DNA of 64,000 bases from Riptortus pedestris (Eukaryota; Arthropoda; Insecta; Hemiptera; Alydidae), in NCBI GenBank assembly GCA_019009955.1, contig CM032231.1, positions 44,870,001 to 44,934,000 on the forward strand, read 5' to 3'. Each line of letters starts with the position of its first letter. The stretch's first letter is position 1. A program made the position numbers and the translations under genes. This document shows positions 44,774 through 56,587 of this stretch, piece after piece. Below the pieces are notes generated by a model. The model saw nothing but the letters and a program-made list of their open reading frames with translations, was not told where the DNA came from and did no database searches.

Positions 44774-47565
44774 AAAACAAGACCTAATCATTTGAACGAG
44801 AGCTAGGAACCTGTCGATATAATATTGTATGGAATATCCGTTAGCATATTGCATTTTCTATTTTAATTCTTATTCTTATGATTGATTATGTAGTTTATTG
44901 ACGACCTGTATAATTTTTATTATTTTGTAACCTTTATTCTTGTAGTTTTGATCATTAATCATTTATGTTTTGATTTTTATTACTATAATTATATCAAATC
45001 TTATAGATATCTGTATATTTTTTATTATCCCTTTACACTCCGAGACCTTAAGTAACAAAAACTAAATTTTTTGGAAAAGGACAATTCCTTCAATTATTTT
45101 TCCTTGTATGGTGTCCAAGATGGAGTTGGTTGGCGTCCCATCTTACCTTCATGAATTCATTAAAAACCATGAATAAATATATCAGTATATCTTTCTGTAA
45201 AACAAGAGAGACCAATAAAGAAAATAGATTGAATTGTGCCTCAGAACTTCCTCTTCTAAGGAGTTCTGTAACACTCAATTAATATACTAATGATTTAAGT
45301 TTTATACTTTTGGTCTCGAAATAATAATAGAAAATATTGTTCCTGAGGTAGTTGTGAAATTCATAATTGATGGACGAAAGAAATGAAATATATATTTCGT
45401 CTCCTCAACAAGGTATCTCATTTAACGAGGATTTTACCATTTCATTTATGTATCAATAAAAACATTTTTATTGTCAACATGAGAATGTAAACAAAGACAA
45501 TATGCAAGAAGCAAAACCAAAATGTTTAATTGTGGGAAAATTCGTTTTTTCGCTGGTCATATTACTTCAGAATTTTCAATGAAGAAAAGACCGCCTGAGT
45601 GGATATTCAGTGTGCATCTAAAGATTACAATTGCTTTGTTCCGAACAAAATTATCCTAGTCATTATGAAATTACGCATAGTTTGACGAACACATTTTGTT
45701 CTACGTTGTTGTTTGAGATAAGTTAATATTTGAACACCTGAATAAGAATAAGAAATACATAAGTGATATTTTTTTTGTTATTATTTTTGTTTCAGTAATC
45801 TTCAATTATGTCAATTTTTCTCTATTTTTTGTTTTAATGCAAAAGCAAAGTAGATATTAACAGACGTTGACAATAATGCATTCATTACAACCTATTTTGG
45901 CTTGATCTACAGATATAATCCAAAAAAAAAATAAATAATAATTTTCCAGTCTAGTTAACTCGAGTTATTATTAAAATGTTTTATATATAAGAAGTATTAA
46001 TGACTAGAACGAAACCTAGCGTATTACTATCCGGATAAACTTGGTAAGTATAAACTTAGTGAGTAGTTTATTGTAAACGTATATGCATTGTATTTACTAA
46101 ACCATCTAAGTTACATTAATGAACTATACTTAATATAAAAAGAAACTGTTATATATTTCCGTATAAATTTGTTTATAAACATGAGAAACTATTCATCTTA
46201 TTACTCGTTAACGTTTCGAGATATTCAACTAATTAAACTACTTTTATGGAATTAATTTGGTATGTCTAGTGGATTTTATATTTTTTTTTTTATTGAGATA
46301 GATATATAATTACTGTTGATACAGTTGTTTGGATGAATTGTTTCTGGAACGGTGTGGTGATTGGTCAGATAAACAACCGCTGAGGTAGGGTTGCTCTCTC
46401 GTTTGCATTTCAAATGAAACAGATTTATCTAGCACCAACAGTAAATCTAGTCTACATTTTTTTTTTCATGTTTTTATAGGTCATGAGAATATCGAACTTC
46501 AAAATGTCTGAAAAAAGAAGCGAATGTGTTTATTTTCAGCTGACATTTCCATTTAAATACGTTGATATCTATTAAATTACAGAAACACAAGTAACGATAA
46601 AATGGAAAGTACTTTGTATGTGTAACTTATTAAGCACTTCAATCCAATTACCCATAGTAACACAACGTAGACTATAGTAAATAAAATCTACAGCGGCGGA
46701 AAAACTTTTTTCACGAACAGATCAAGTTAATATAAAAATTACACAAAACTGTTTCCTTTCTTTTATATAGATGACATTTTTATTTGAAAAGAATGAAAAG
46801 GGGAAAAAAATGGAGGAGCCCAATTTGATTTTAGTTTATTGCCAGTATATTTCTACGTATGAATTTAGCTGCATCAGATGGTTAAGGGAAAACAATAAAG
46901 ATTAATTAGATGAATAATAAACCCAATGTGATTATTTCGTAGAGCTCAGAGCAAGTGAAATATAGAAGAATATAAAAATAAATTAATGTTCTGCCTGTAT
47001 GTGGATCTTGAAGTTCTGAATAAAACGCCACGAAAGAGATAGAGTGTGAGCTACAAAAAGTAATGTACAGCAACTATGGTTTAATACTTCGCAGAGAAGC
47101 ATACATTTATAATTTATACTTTCTTCCAACACTTGGCACTAAATGTAGAGGAAATCTCAGCAACAATGCCTCATTTTACCTCAAAATATGACACGTGGAA
47201 AGTAATATAAGAGAATGGCTCTGAGAGAGAACAGAAAAGCAATACCATTGATAATTCGAGCTTGTTGGTGGGTTAGAATTTAGCGGGAACAAAGAACAAA
47301 ATTCAAATGAAATATAAAAAAAATAGTATATTTCAAAATTTCTCGTAAATACATTTTGTATCATATGTTGCATAATGGCCAATCTATTAGAAATCACACA
47401 AATTGAATTAAATTTGTTGCTCCATATTTTTGATTTTGAGTAACTGGAGTAAAACATATGTTTAGCTAATATTTTTTTTGCCGGCCATTCTAAGTTTTCA
47501 TTTTCATTTCATTTTCAACTAATTTTTGGCCAAAAAGAAGTTTTACGTAAATGTATTTAACTCTG

Positions 47566-47572
<7 letters not shown>
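44774..47572. other. Unassigned AT-rich sequence
   Basis: The longest stretch with neither gene nor recognised repeat. Short frames (60-93 codons) carry no domain. It is probably intronic or intergenic. Confidence 0.45.

Positions 47573-47621
<49 letters not shown>
47573..47621. repeat. (TA)n microsatellite
   Basis: About 24 TA units outside any recognised HINE-like copy. Confidence 0.8.
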
Positions 47622-47625
<4 letters not shown>

Positions 47626-48807
47626 ACGAAATAAAGCCCAAAATTACCATAACGATATGCTTTTTATTTTTTGTTCGTTTATTGTGTTATCTGAATATTG
47701 AGGAAATAGAAGAAAAAAAAAATCTCGAAAAGTCATTGAAGTTTAACTTAAAACGGGAGTGTTAATGCTACAAAATTATCAAAAGGAAGAATCCTACGTT
47801 AGGAGACTATTATAGGAATTCGAATATATGAATGTAATGTAATATTTACATTATGTACCACTGGTCTTGCCCCATATAACATAACGTATAATACTAAATA
47901 GATATTTTCTTAAGAAAAGCAAAAGGTGTAAATTTCCCGAAGAAATGAGAATTAAAAAAAAAATGCTTCTATATCTTTAAACACAGTTCTATAAAATGTA
48001 CTTGCACCGAAAGCCTTTGAAAGATATGTTTATTGAATAAACCGCCACGTCCCTATTTTTTTCACATCTTTGCCAATTTCTTTTAGCAATTTTCATCTAA
48101 TGCATTCCGCTAAATGATGTTGAGCACATAATTTAAATTAATCTGCCCTTTTAATAAACTTGCTAAGTGTGTCATTTCTTTAGGCATAATTCCTCTATTT
48201 GAAAGTGCACTCTTTGCGAGTGCCATTGTACATTAAAATCTATACCAAGGAAGAAAACCTCTACGTATTTCTCAATGCAAACGATCTCTGCCCAATTTGC
48301 AAGCAGTATATCAAAGCCTATACCATCTTCTCCTACACTGTTCAGCACTCCAAGAAAACAGACAGAATATTTTAAATCCATCCATCTCAACATCCTCTGA
48401 TCATCAGTCAATAAATTGAATAGGCTTTATTCGTTGATTATAGCAGCTCTGAAAACGTTTGAACCCCTTAATGTAAATGAGTAAACTCATGTTATGAATA
48501 ATTTGTTAATATATTACTTTTTGTGAGTGTTTTTCTTATTTATTCTTTGGTACATATTTTCGAGGTGATCAGTCGCATAGAACTTGTTATTTTAGCTGTT
48601 CAAAAAATTGCGATGATAGCGATATTATTGAACAGCGTTAAAGTAATTTAACCGTTAGAATTAGTTAGATTATAATTATTGAAATTATATATATTAAAAT
48701 TAAATAATATAATTAATTCACTTCATGAAATCTATGTCACTGTTAATTGTAAAAGCATGTAGGATTTGCCAGACTCAAAATGAAACAAAATTTGTCTATA
48801 TTGTTAT
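47622..48807. other. Unassigned sequence
   Basis: No gene or repeat recognised. A 79-codon minus-strand frame at 48172-48411 is of unknown significance. Confidence 0.4.
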
Positions 48808-48860
48808 TATTTGTACAAGATTTATTTTTAACAAATAAATACCTACCTATCTATTTATCA
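48808..48860 (+). mobile_element. Retrotransposon 3' terminus, same type as 10951-11387
   Basis: TTTGTACAAGATTTATTTTT then AACAAATAAATACCTACC with a TATCTA-type tail matches the end of the insertion upstream of the receptor exon. The upstream extent is unclear. Confidence 0.5.
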
Positions 48861-49855
48861 TTGTACATTGAAATGTCACCTCTGCAACTGACCAGAGTTT
48901 ATCTTTATGTAGTAGCAGTAGCATGTGAAGTAAGTTTATTGGGAAATACTTGTAACATATTATTTTATGAAGTATATGATATTTTATAATTTTAAAAAAA
49001 AATGTAATATTACAATTACGAAGAACTATGCAAATCAATTGAGCTTTTTTTAAATTAATTTAATTATTCTATTTTTATCATCACGCCACTAATAAGGGTG
49101 CACTGGAAAATATGGAAGGATAAACATTTTGAATTGATTGAAAATATTGGCGATTTCCAAATATCAATTTATGCTAATATGGTATAATTTAGATCGGGAC
49201 TGCAAAATATCCATATGCTAATATGGTATAATATAAATCTGTCAGTTATCTTTTTTATGCATTTTGTAAACGAATTTTAAAGAGCTTATTTGCATTTTAT
49301 AAATGCAGACTGTCTTTCTGTCTCATGATACATTTATACTAAAGTTTTTTCAAAGATTAACTAAATACATAAAACTAATTTGTTTTATTTAACTGTATTT
49401 AGATTGAAATATATTTTTTTCTAAGATTCATTTAATGGCTGAAGGCTAAATTCAGTAATTACTTAGGATTTCTTTTCAGTTTGAAATAAAACCTTGCTGC
49501 TCATTATCTTAATGAGTGTTAGGCCTGCATCACTTCAAAGCCTTTTCATTTAGACTACTTTTGTCCAAATTGCAGCCATTCAACTGCCTGCTATTTACTT
49601 TTTTACTACAATTCACTTTTTTTTGAGCATTTATTACGCCTAAAATAAAAAATGTTTTACGGCCTTGCATTTTCCAATTTTCTTCTGTGTCATTTAAAAT
49701 AAATTAATTTCCTTACATAATTGAATATCAATTCATTATATTTGTAATACAAAAACAAATATATATTTATTAATAAATGTTGTTAAGTATAATGTAATTC
49801 CAGATTTATGGTGTCTATTGTGAACTCACTGGAATTCACATGAATAAACGTTCAT
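48861..49855. other. Unassigned AT-rich sequence
   Basis: No gene seen. A short duplicated phrase (ATATGCTAATATGGTATAAT near 49160-49235) occurs twice. Confidence 0.4.
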
Positions 49856-50032
49856 TTATATAAATGAGGTATACGCGAAAAACTATAGAAAGGGTCAACA
49901 ATGTTATAGATCTAAGTCCTTAGCATTGAGATGGTAAAATGTAAAAATATTGTACAAAGTAAAGCCCCAAACAAATACCATCATCATTCACCCTCAAACG
50001 AATTTCTGGGCAAAGCCGAGTATCTTAGCTAG
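49856..50032 (+). mobile_element. Helitron 3' fragment
   Basis: AAATGAGGTATACGCGAAAA, TTGTACAAAGTAAAGCC and CACCCTCAAACGAATTTCTG parallel the 3' part of the Helitrons at 18510 and 38252. The end GGCAAAGCCGAGTATCTTAG then CTAG is followed by T. The terminal hairpin is weakened by substitutions. Confidence 0.68.
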
Positions 50033-50965
50033 TCACAAATAAAAACGCTACGAACTTATTTTACAAGCTATTATATAGCTATAAGCTATTACAAGCTATT
50101 AGTTCTTGAATGATAGGCTGAGTTCTCTTTCATCCCTGCTTCAATCGCTCGTCTATTTGACCATTGTTGGAGGCTTTTCGGTTAAAGCATGTTTTTGAGT
50201 AGGGTAGTAAGCCCGGATCGGTTGGTGGACAAAGCAGTGGTTGTGGGAGGGCAGTTAGAGAGTTTCAACAGGCTCTATTGCAGGCCGACATGAGTACCAG
50301 CCTTTGTTATGCAAAACGAAACCTTGGGGATAGCTGTGCTTTTCTTATTCCTCTCCAAGACATTCCAGGGTTGGGTCATTTCCTCATTCTAAGGATTTGG
50401 GTACTTCATTATTTTATTTATTTATTGATTATGTAGAGCTCCGCAACTATGGCGACTTGGCTCTTCTTAAACGTGTGATCGGAAAAACAAAACAAAAACC
50501 AAAATTAAGTAAACAAAATAAAACATGGAACACGAAATAATATAACTAACAAAACTAAAGAAACAGAACACAAAAGAAACAAGAAACACGAACGCAACAT
50601 AGATCTAAAAACAATAATAATTTGAAGTGGTAAATAAATAGGTGAAAAGTAAACTTAGTGAATTTCAAGCAACAACTATTAATAAAACCAGGCATCATTC
50701 AAATTTCAACGCGTCTCACACACACACAAACACATGCGCACACACAATAAAATTTAAATATGGAATTAAATATTCTCAAATGGCCAAATTGTTTTTAAAT
50801 ATCTCAGAATCGTGGCAATATGTGGGCTACCCTCAGTCAGTAGTTCGATTAAGTCATGTAGAATGTTTCAGTAAGTTCGTAATCTGCATTCTGTTAGTAG
50901 GTGTTTTATAGTTAGTCCAGTGTAGCAATGAGTACAAGTAGGCTTGTCTTTTCTGCTCATTATGT

Positions 50966-51836
50966 AAGAATGTGTCACTCATACTTAATGACAAAGACTG
51001 ACAGACCTACTTGCTCAATATGCAACATTCCCTTGACGATAAGACATATACTGACAGAATGCCGAAAACGACAACACCAGGACTTCCCCTACGACTTACA
51101 AGAACTATTGACGGAAGGCAGCCCACACATTAACAATATATTCTCATACCTACACAAAATTGAAATATATGACAACATTTAACATGCAAATTAAGTCTGT
51201 GGTGTACAACAAAATTTAAAATTATACTATTAATTAATCATCCAACAACTATACACTTTTTTTTTTGGTATTATTGCTAAGTTATTTGTTATTGTTACTT
51301 GTTGTTAAGGTATTTGTTATTGTTCCTTGTTGTTAAGGTATTTGTTATTATTACTTGTTGTTAAGGTATTTGTTATTGTTACTTTTTGTTAAGGTATTTG
51401 TTATTGTTACTTTTTGTTAAGGTATTTGTTATTATTCCATGTTGTTAAGGTATTTGTTATTGTTACTTGTTGTTAAGGTATTTGTTATTGTTACTTGTTG
51501 TTAAGGTATTTGTTATTGTTACTTGTTGTTAAGGTATTTGTTATTGTTACTTGTTGTTTTATTGTTACTTTTTGTTAAGGTATTTGTTATTGTTACTTGT
51601 TGTTAAGGTATTTGTTATTGTTACTTGTTGTTAAGGTATTTGTTATTGTTACTTGTTGTTAAGGTATTTGTTATTGTTACTTGTTGTTAAGGTATTTGTT
51701 ATTATTACTTGTTATTAAGGTATTTACTATTGTTACTTGTTCTTAAGGTATTTTTTGTTATTGTTACCTGTTGTTACTTTTGAAATCCCCTTCGATTTGG
51801 AGTCCATGAATAAATAAGAATAAGAAGAATGTGTCA
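50966..51836 (+). mobile_element. LINE-A copy nested inside the opposite LINE-A, 12-bp target duplication
   Basis: The insert 50978-51824 is flanked by AAGAATGTGTCA at 50966-50977 and 51825-51836. It begins mid-ORF (SYLMTKTDRPTCSICNIPLT, IRHILTECRKRQ, DLQELLTEGSPHINNIF), stops at 51179-51181, then has a 3' UTR filled by a 28-bp minisatellite. It ends CCTTCGATTTGGAGTCCATG then AATAAATAAGAATAAG. The first ~16 codons of the open frame starting at 50928 are antisense host LINE, not part of this element. Confidence 0.88.
51262..51770 (+). repeat. 28-bp minisatellite in LINE-A 3' UTR
   Basis: The unit TTGTTAAGGTATTTGTTATT plus GTTACTTG is repeated about 17 times. One truncated unit lies near 51555-51570, with scattered substitutions. 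Confidence 0.85.
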
Positions 51837-52189
51837 GGTATGTATGTCCAATACGTAGTCTTGTGAGGAAGACTTGGTCTCTTCTTGAATCTACGTACTG
51901 TCTCTTTGTCCATCCAGTAACATTGCGTTTTATTTTCAATAGTTTGTTGTCAGTACGTAACCAGTGTTTTTGGCAGCCTTGGAGTATTTTTGTTTGTAAA
52001 ATCTTGTTAAGGTCTGTTAGTGTCAGTGTAGTTATGTCAATATCAGGCATTTGTTTAATGTCCTTGTGTACGGGTAACCAAAACATTTTAAAATTGCAAG
52101 CGTTATGTGCGTATATTAGTTCTAGTATTTTTGTAATTAGTGGGTTATTGGAGTAGATGTTTCCCAATGAAAGTAAATAACTTAAAGGG

Positions 52190-52483
52190 TCCTAGAGGTT
52201 TCGTTTTGCATAAAATGATATAGCCAAATGAAATTAAGGAATCCAAATATGTTATCTACTACTATTTCATTCAGTTCCTGCTTTCAACGGGCTTTTCTCG
52301 TTCGAAGGTAGAATAAATCTTTGGAGTTAACTCGAGGAGAAGTTAATTACTGGAGGGAGCGTAGGTGAGGTGATTCCAGGGCCTGGAAGCGATGGAGACA
52401 GGCAGGGTCGTGACACAAATACCCAACTAAGGACGCTCTTCTGGGAGTTTGGGCCTGCTTTCTCTGTCACTCACTACCACTCT
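52190..52483. other. Unassigned sequence
   Basis: Slightly GC-richer DNA near 52340-52460 without a recognisable domain. Confidence 0.4.
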
Positions 52484-52494
52484 TACTCTCTCTC

Positions 52495-52538
<44 letters not shown>
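52484..52538. repeat. (CT)n microsatellite
   Basis: A CT run with one CG interruption near 52506. It causes serine/leucine-repeat open frames on the plus strand (52370-52807), which are not genes. Confidence 0.88.
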
Positions 52539-52779
52539 GGGGCAGTTCTCTCACTAAACTCTCTCACTCACCCTTTCTCTCTCTCTACCCCTCCTCTCTC
52601 TATCTCTTTCTCTCTCACTCCCCATTCTCTATCCCCCTCCATCTCTCTCCAGCCTCGGCCAACCCGTCCCCACATAGACTTTCCCTGGTTCCCAGCGGTG
52701 TTGGCTTTATTTGTCCTTATCTCCTTTCCAGACACATACAAGCCACTCTTTTACGCCTTATATCCTTTACTCAGCAATT

Positions 52780-53805
52780 GAATCCTTTCATGGCCCTAAG
52801 CGGTTAGACATTAATCTTCTAAAACTCTTTTATATTTTTTGTTTAAATTGCTATATGATAATCTGAGTAACGTATTCGTTAAATGGCCTTTAAAGGAATC
52901 GCATTTCATTTTATTAATTCTTATTATATTGACACCTAATAAAATTAAATGATAATCTCAGTAATTGAATCCTTTATTACCCCTAAAAAAAGTGAATTAA
53001 TTTTCTCAAACTGAATTTGTATTTTTTTGAAATATTTATTTTGACACAGCATAAAGCTGGACAATTTTCTCAGTAACTTAAACATTTTATGACCATAAGA
53101 AGATTCAAATAAGTAATTGGAAATCGTATATTTATTTTTATTATATTGGCACCAAATAAAATTAAATGACAATATCAGTTATTGAATCCTTTATTACCTC
53201 TAAAAAAAGTGAATTAATTTTCTCAAACTGAATTTGTATTTTTTTGAAATATTTATTTTGACACAGCATAAAGCTGAACAATTTTCTCAGTAACTTAAAC
53301 ATTTTATGACCACAAGAGGACTCACATAGGTAATTTTAAATCGTATATTTATTTTTATTTTATTCGCACCAAATAAAATTAAATGACAAACACGGAAATT
53401 AAATTGCATTTTGACCATTAAAGGAATGACATTAGTCTTCTTAAACTGGATTTTTATTTGTTTCTTAAATGATTATATTGACATATAATATTGGGGCTCA
53501 GGTTAGCCATGTGAGTTAAAGCGTTGACCTTTATCTCACATGGCAAACCTAGACAGTTCGATTCTCGCCTGGGCAAAGGAAATTATTTAGTGACGGAATT
53601 CCCGTCCTATCTAAGTCCCACCCTGGCTAGAAAAGGGTGGTCACCTGTAGATAACCCGCCCCAATTAGTCTTATTGGCAAAAAGTGGACGTTAATAAATA
53701 ATAATAATATATTGACATACTTACTGTAAAATTGATTGATTATCTCAATAATATAATCGTTTTATGACCACAAGAGGAATGGCATACGTAACTTAAAATT
53801 ATACA
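52780..53805. repeat. Degenerate ~108-bp satellite with a 217-bp dimeric repeat
   Basis: The block ATTGAATCCTTTATTACC...AAAAAAAGTGAATTAATTTT...TTTATTTTGACACAGCATAA recurs at 52964 and 53181, an offset of 217 bp at high identity. Within each 217-bp unit two related halves are visible (AATCTCAGTAATTGAATCC versus TTTCTCAGTAACTTAAACAT). More diverged units extend left to about 52780 and right to about 53800, with a SINE inserted in the last ones. Confidence 0.7.
53475..53719 (+). mobile_element. tRNA-derived SINE inserted in satellite DNA
   Basis: The SINE core from 53493 (GGGGCTCAGGTTAGCCATGT) runs to about 53708 (AAAAGTGGACGTTAATAAAT). The 11-bp ATATTGACATA occurs at 53475-53485 and 53709-53719. 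Seven extra bases lie between the left repeat and the SINE start. Box B is slightly shortened (CAGTTCGATTCTCGCCTGG). Confidence 0.78.
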
Positions 53806-54889
53806 TCTAAAGGGAAAAATATTTTAGGGGGGGGGGATGGCTAGTTATTATCCTGAAGTAATTTAAATGTTTTTGCTGCGATAATTTTAAATAACTATTA
53901 ATCTTTTAATTCTTAATTTTATCTCTTTATAATTGGTTAATGTAATCCAGGATTTTATTATTGTTATATATTTATGAGCATAGTTTATAATGTCAAAGCA
54001 CTAATGAGGGTTATAGAACCTACCTGTTAAGAGATTAGATGTTATTTGACAAATTACCACTTGGTAGGGATTGAATTAAATAGCACAGGCGTAAAGTAGT
54101 TAAATAATGAAGTTGTGGAGTTCATAGCTATAAAACAAATAAGAATTGTAGAGTTTTATTCTTGCCGGTTGTAGGTAATAAACACAATATTCGCGAAAAA
54201 TAAAACTAAAATGATATTCAAGTGATTTCTACCTTAAGTTGACTATGTTTTCAGTTAGCTTATACGATTACAACTTTTTTTTTCTATTTAGATAAATTAC
54301 TAATAAATACTTTCGTTTATTTTTAATATTTATATGTTACATATATATTTTTTATAAATCCGACCATTTCACTAAAGATGAACGCAATAAGGAGCCGATT
54401 CTATATTTTCCTTTTCTTTAGGGAAGGTTGGACGTTTTTATAAAGATTTACAGTTTAGTGCACTTAGCCATTATACATTAATATTCCTTAACTATCAATT
54501 ATGAGTTGCACTAACAAAAGTAACATAAATGTGGATTTATCTTGATCAACATTCTGACCTAGTAATTTTAATCATGGTAATATATTGTGGCATACTTTTT
54601 CTGACTTTATAGCAGTCACAAAAAGTAAGAAGAAGATTAAGGAATGTCTTTTTTTTCTCCATGGTATACCAGACGGATTTGGTTATATTTAAAAGATTCC
54701 GCTGCAAAAGATTGTCATTGCGAGCAGACAGTAGTTTTTCATGAAAAAAGAAATGCAATGATTTTATCCTGGAAACAATGATAAGGTTCGAAACGAAGAA
54801 GAATCAAGTTTTTGAAGTATAAACCGAAAAAGGTGATACAAAATATCATTTTTTTTTCTATATTTTCAGCTAGTGATCAGGTTAATCTG
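53806..54889. other. Unassigned AT-rich sequence
   Basis: A short G homopolymer at about 53827-53836. No gene recognised. The 70-codon minus-strand frame at 54546-54758 has no domain. Confidence 0.4.
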
Positions 54890-55075
54890 AGACACTTTTA
54901 TGGCTCCTCACAATTTATTTTTACAAACGTTTAGCGCTTTCGGGAATTAAATCCCCATCGTCAGAGCGTCAGAGCCTAGGGCGTGCCTATAGAAATGCTA
55001 TTGGGCTGAACTCTGCCGATGCACAGCTGTGAATTTTTGTGTACAATACTATACTATAAATTGTCTTTGTTCTCT
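54890..55075 (-). mobile_element. Penelope-type terminal fragment with hammerhead-like motif
   Basis: Only non-coding sequence around a hammerhead-like core is recognised (next entry). Its context of CTGACGA...GAAAGCGCT, as in the Penelope-like copy at 33 kb, suggests the terminal repeat of another element of that class. The boundaries are approximate. Confidence 0.5.
54924..54971 (-). ncRNA. Hammerhead ribozyme-like motif
   Basis: Minus strand: GACGCTCTGACGA, then stem II GGGGA-TTTAA-TTCCC, GAAA, AGCGCT and AAACGTTTG. The conserved core, a five-pair stem II and the palindromic stem III repeat the organisation at 32944-32993. Stem I can pair ACGCT with AACGT at 4 of 5 positions. Confidence 0.66.
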
Positions 55076-55086
55076 AAATCTCGGCA

Positions 55087-55089
<3 letters not shown>

Positions 55090-55132
<43 letters not shown>

Positions 55133-55734
55133 CTACAGTACATGTGAATGTCACTGAACTCCTGAACTAAACGGCTGGACCGATTTCAATGAAGTTTTTT
55201 GGGTGACACCCTAGATGGTTTAGATAAAAAAATCAGCCTGGCAGACAAAGCAGGAGTGGGGGATGTAAGAGAGGCCTAAAATTTAAAAAAGCGATATTTC
55301 GTTTCCTATTGGTTTTTCGGCAAATTAGCACAGGATAAAAGTTTTTTATTTTGTTATTTAGAGTAAATTTTGTTATATTTACTTTTGTCTTATAAGTTAT
55401 AACAAAGTGTAAATGAGATATACACTAAAAAATTAAAGTGGGAGCCAACAATTTTATTGGGCACTAACGATTGAACTGAACTTAACATAACTCTATATGT
55501 AAATTAGCCTTAATTCTTCCATGATTATGAGCTATATTAAATTTATTAGGTTCGAACTGGAGTGGGAAATTCGCGATATTTCATTTTCTATTTGTTTTTA
55601 GGCAAACGTGCACATAACACAAGTTGTTTGTTTGTGTTATTAAAAGTAGCTTTTGATATAAACATAATATTATTAAATTTAATATCCTAATCGCTTGAAA
55701 TATCATTCAGGACAATGTCTGTCGGGTCCGCTAG
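55090..55734 (+). mobile_element. Second-type non-autonomous Helitron in a TA array
   Basis: After a TA run (55090-55127) the element reads ATAATTCTACAGTACATGTG, AACGGCTGGACCGATTTCAA. It has the family interior (GCGATATTTCGTTTCCTATT, GGGAGCCAACAATTTTATTG) and ends GACAATGTCTGTCGGGTCCG then CTAG, followed by T and a short TA run. The end sequence differs from the CCGGGTATCTGAGCTAG type. No Rep/Hel coding. Confidence 0.7.
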
Positions 55735-55750
55735 TATATATATATATATA

Positions 55751-56395
55751 CCGTACCGCTTGTGAGTGTATAAATGTATACCACTCCTTTTCCGAGGGTA
55801 TTTTTTTATTATGCGCACGCAAGTCATATTACATTCGTGATAAGAAAACCAATGGTTGATTAGACCTGTTTAGAATTGTTGAAATAAATTAATTATGTTA
55901 TCTATTGCTGGTCTAAATCCAAGGTGAACACATAATGAATATTGTATTAACTCAAACGCACGGCGTTTTACAAGGAAACAAGAATAGTAGTTATCTCAGA
56001 ATATTGGATGTGATTGGTTATCAGTAACCAAACACCACCGTAAGCAATTTAATCCTAACTGTAATTCAAGGCAACCAATGAGAAGTTCCTGATGTAGATT
56101 TCCCTATTAATCTTAGAATATATGTCTTTGATGCATTCTACACCAAATAAGACTCGTTTATGTAGTATTATAAGATCATGTCTGAGAAGTTAACTTCTAT
56201 TGACATCCTATTGGTTTGAACGTAGGGTTTTCGATCGCTAGGTATTTCGTTATAAATTGGTGTTGATAATATTAATATTTATCAGGAACTGTGTAGTAAT
56301 AGCGGGGTATTGAAAGTATTTCTTAAATACATTTTTAAACGACTTCACTTTGAGTCTAACACAGTACACATCTTTGATGCATTTTGAAGGATTTT
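55751..56395. other. Unassigned sequence
   Basis: No gene or repeat recognised. Confidence 0.4.
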
Positions 56396-56528
56396 AGCAG
56401 ATTTCCCTTAAGGGAAAGCAGCTATTGAGGTCGTGTTCAAGACGTGATTTTCGAAAAATGTCTTGAAATGTCCATCGATCCTACCCAGGAGATGACGAAA
56501 ATGAGGTCCATTGAAAATTATATATATA

Positions 56529-56587
<59 letters not shown>

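Larger units (their letters stand above)
50413..52189 (-). mobile_element. LINE-A copy (minus) split by a second LINE-A insertion
   Basis: Coding starts near 52189 with RNase H-type sequence (DPLSYLLSLGNIYSNNPLIT, then FKMFWLPVHKDI). It continues through KRQYVDSRRDQVFLTRLRIG and HTYLTH to the insertion boundary at 51837. Past the insert it resumes at about 50977 with SYIMSRKDKPTCTHCYTGLT, IKHLLTECRLRTY, an in-frame TGA, LIELLTEGSPHIATILRYL and a stop at 50766-50768. The 3' UTR runs to AGCCAAGTCGCCATAGTTGC, GGAGCTC and an AAATAAATAAATAA tail at about 50413-50430. It is 5'-truncated and inactive. Confidence 0.82.

Noticed and set aside
51262..51770. Possible CRISPR array (28-bp repeats)
   Set aside because: The units are contiguous tandem repeats without unique spacers, inside a LINE 3' UTR of a eukaryotic genome.
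52370..52807. 145- and 110-codon frames rich in Ser-Leu
   Set aside because: Produced by the CT microsatellite and pyrimidine-rich flank; no homology recognised.
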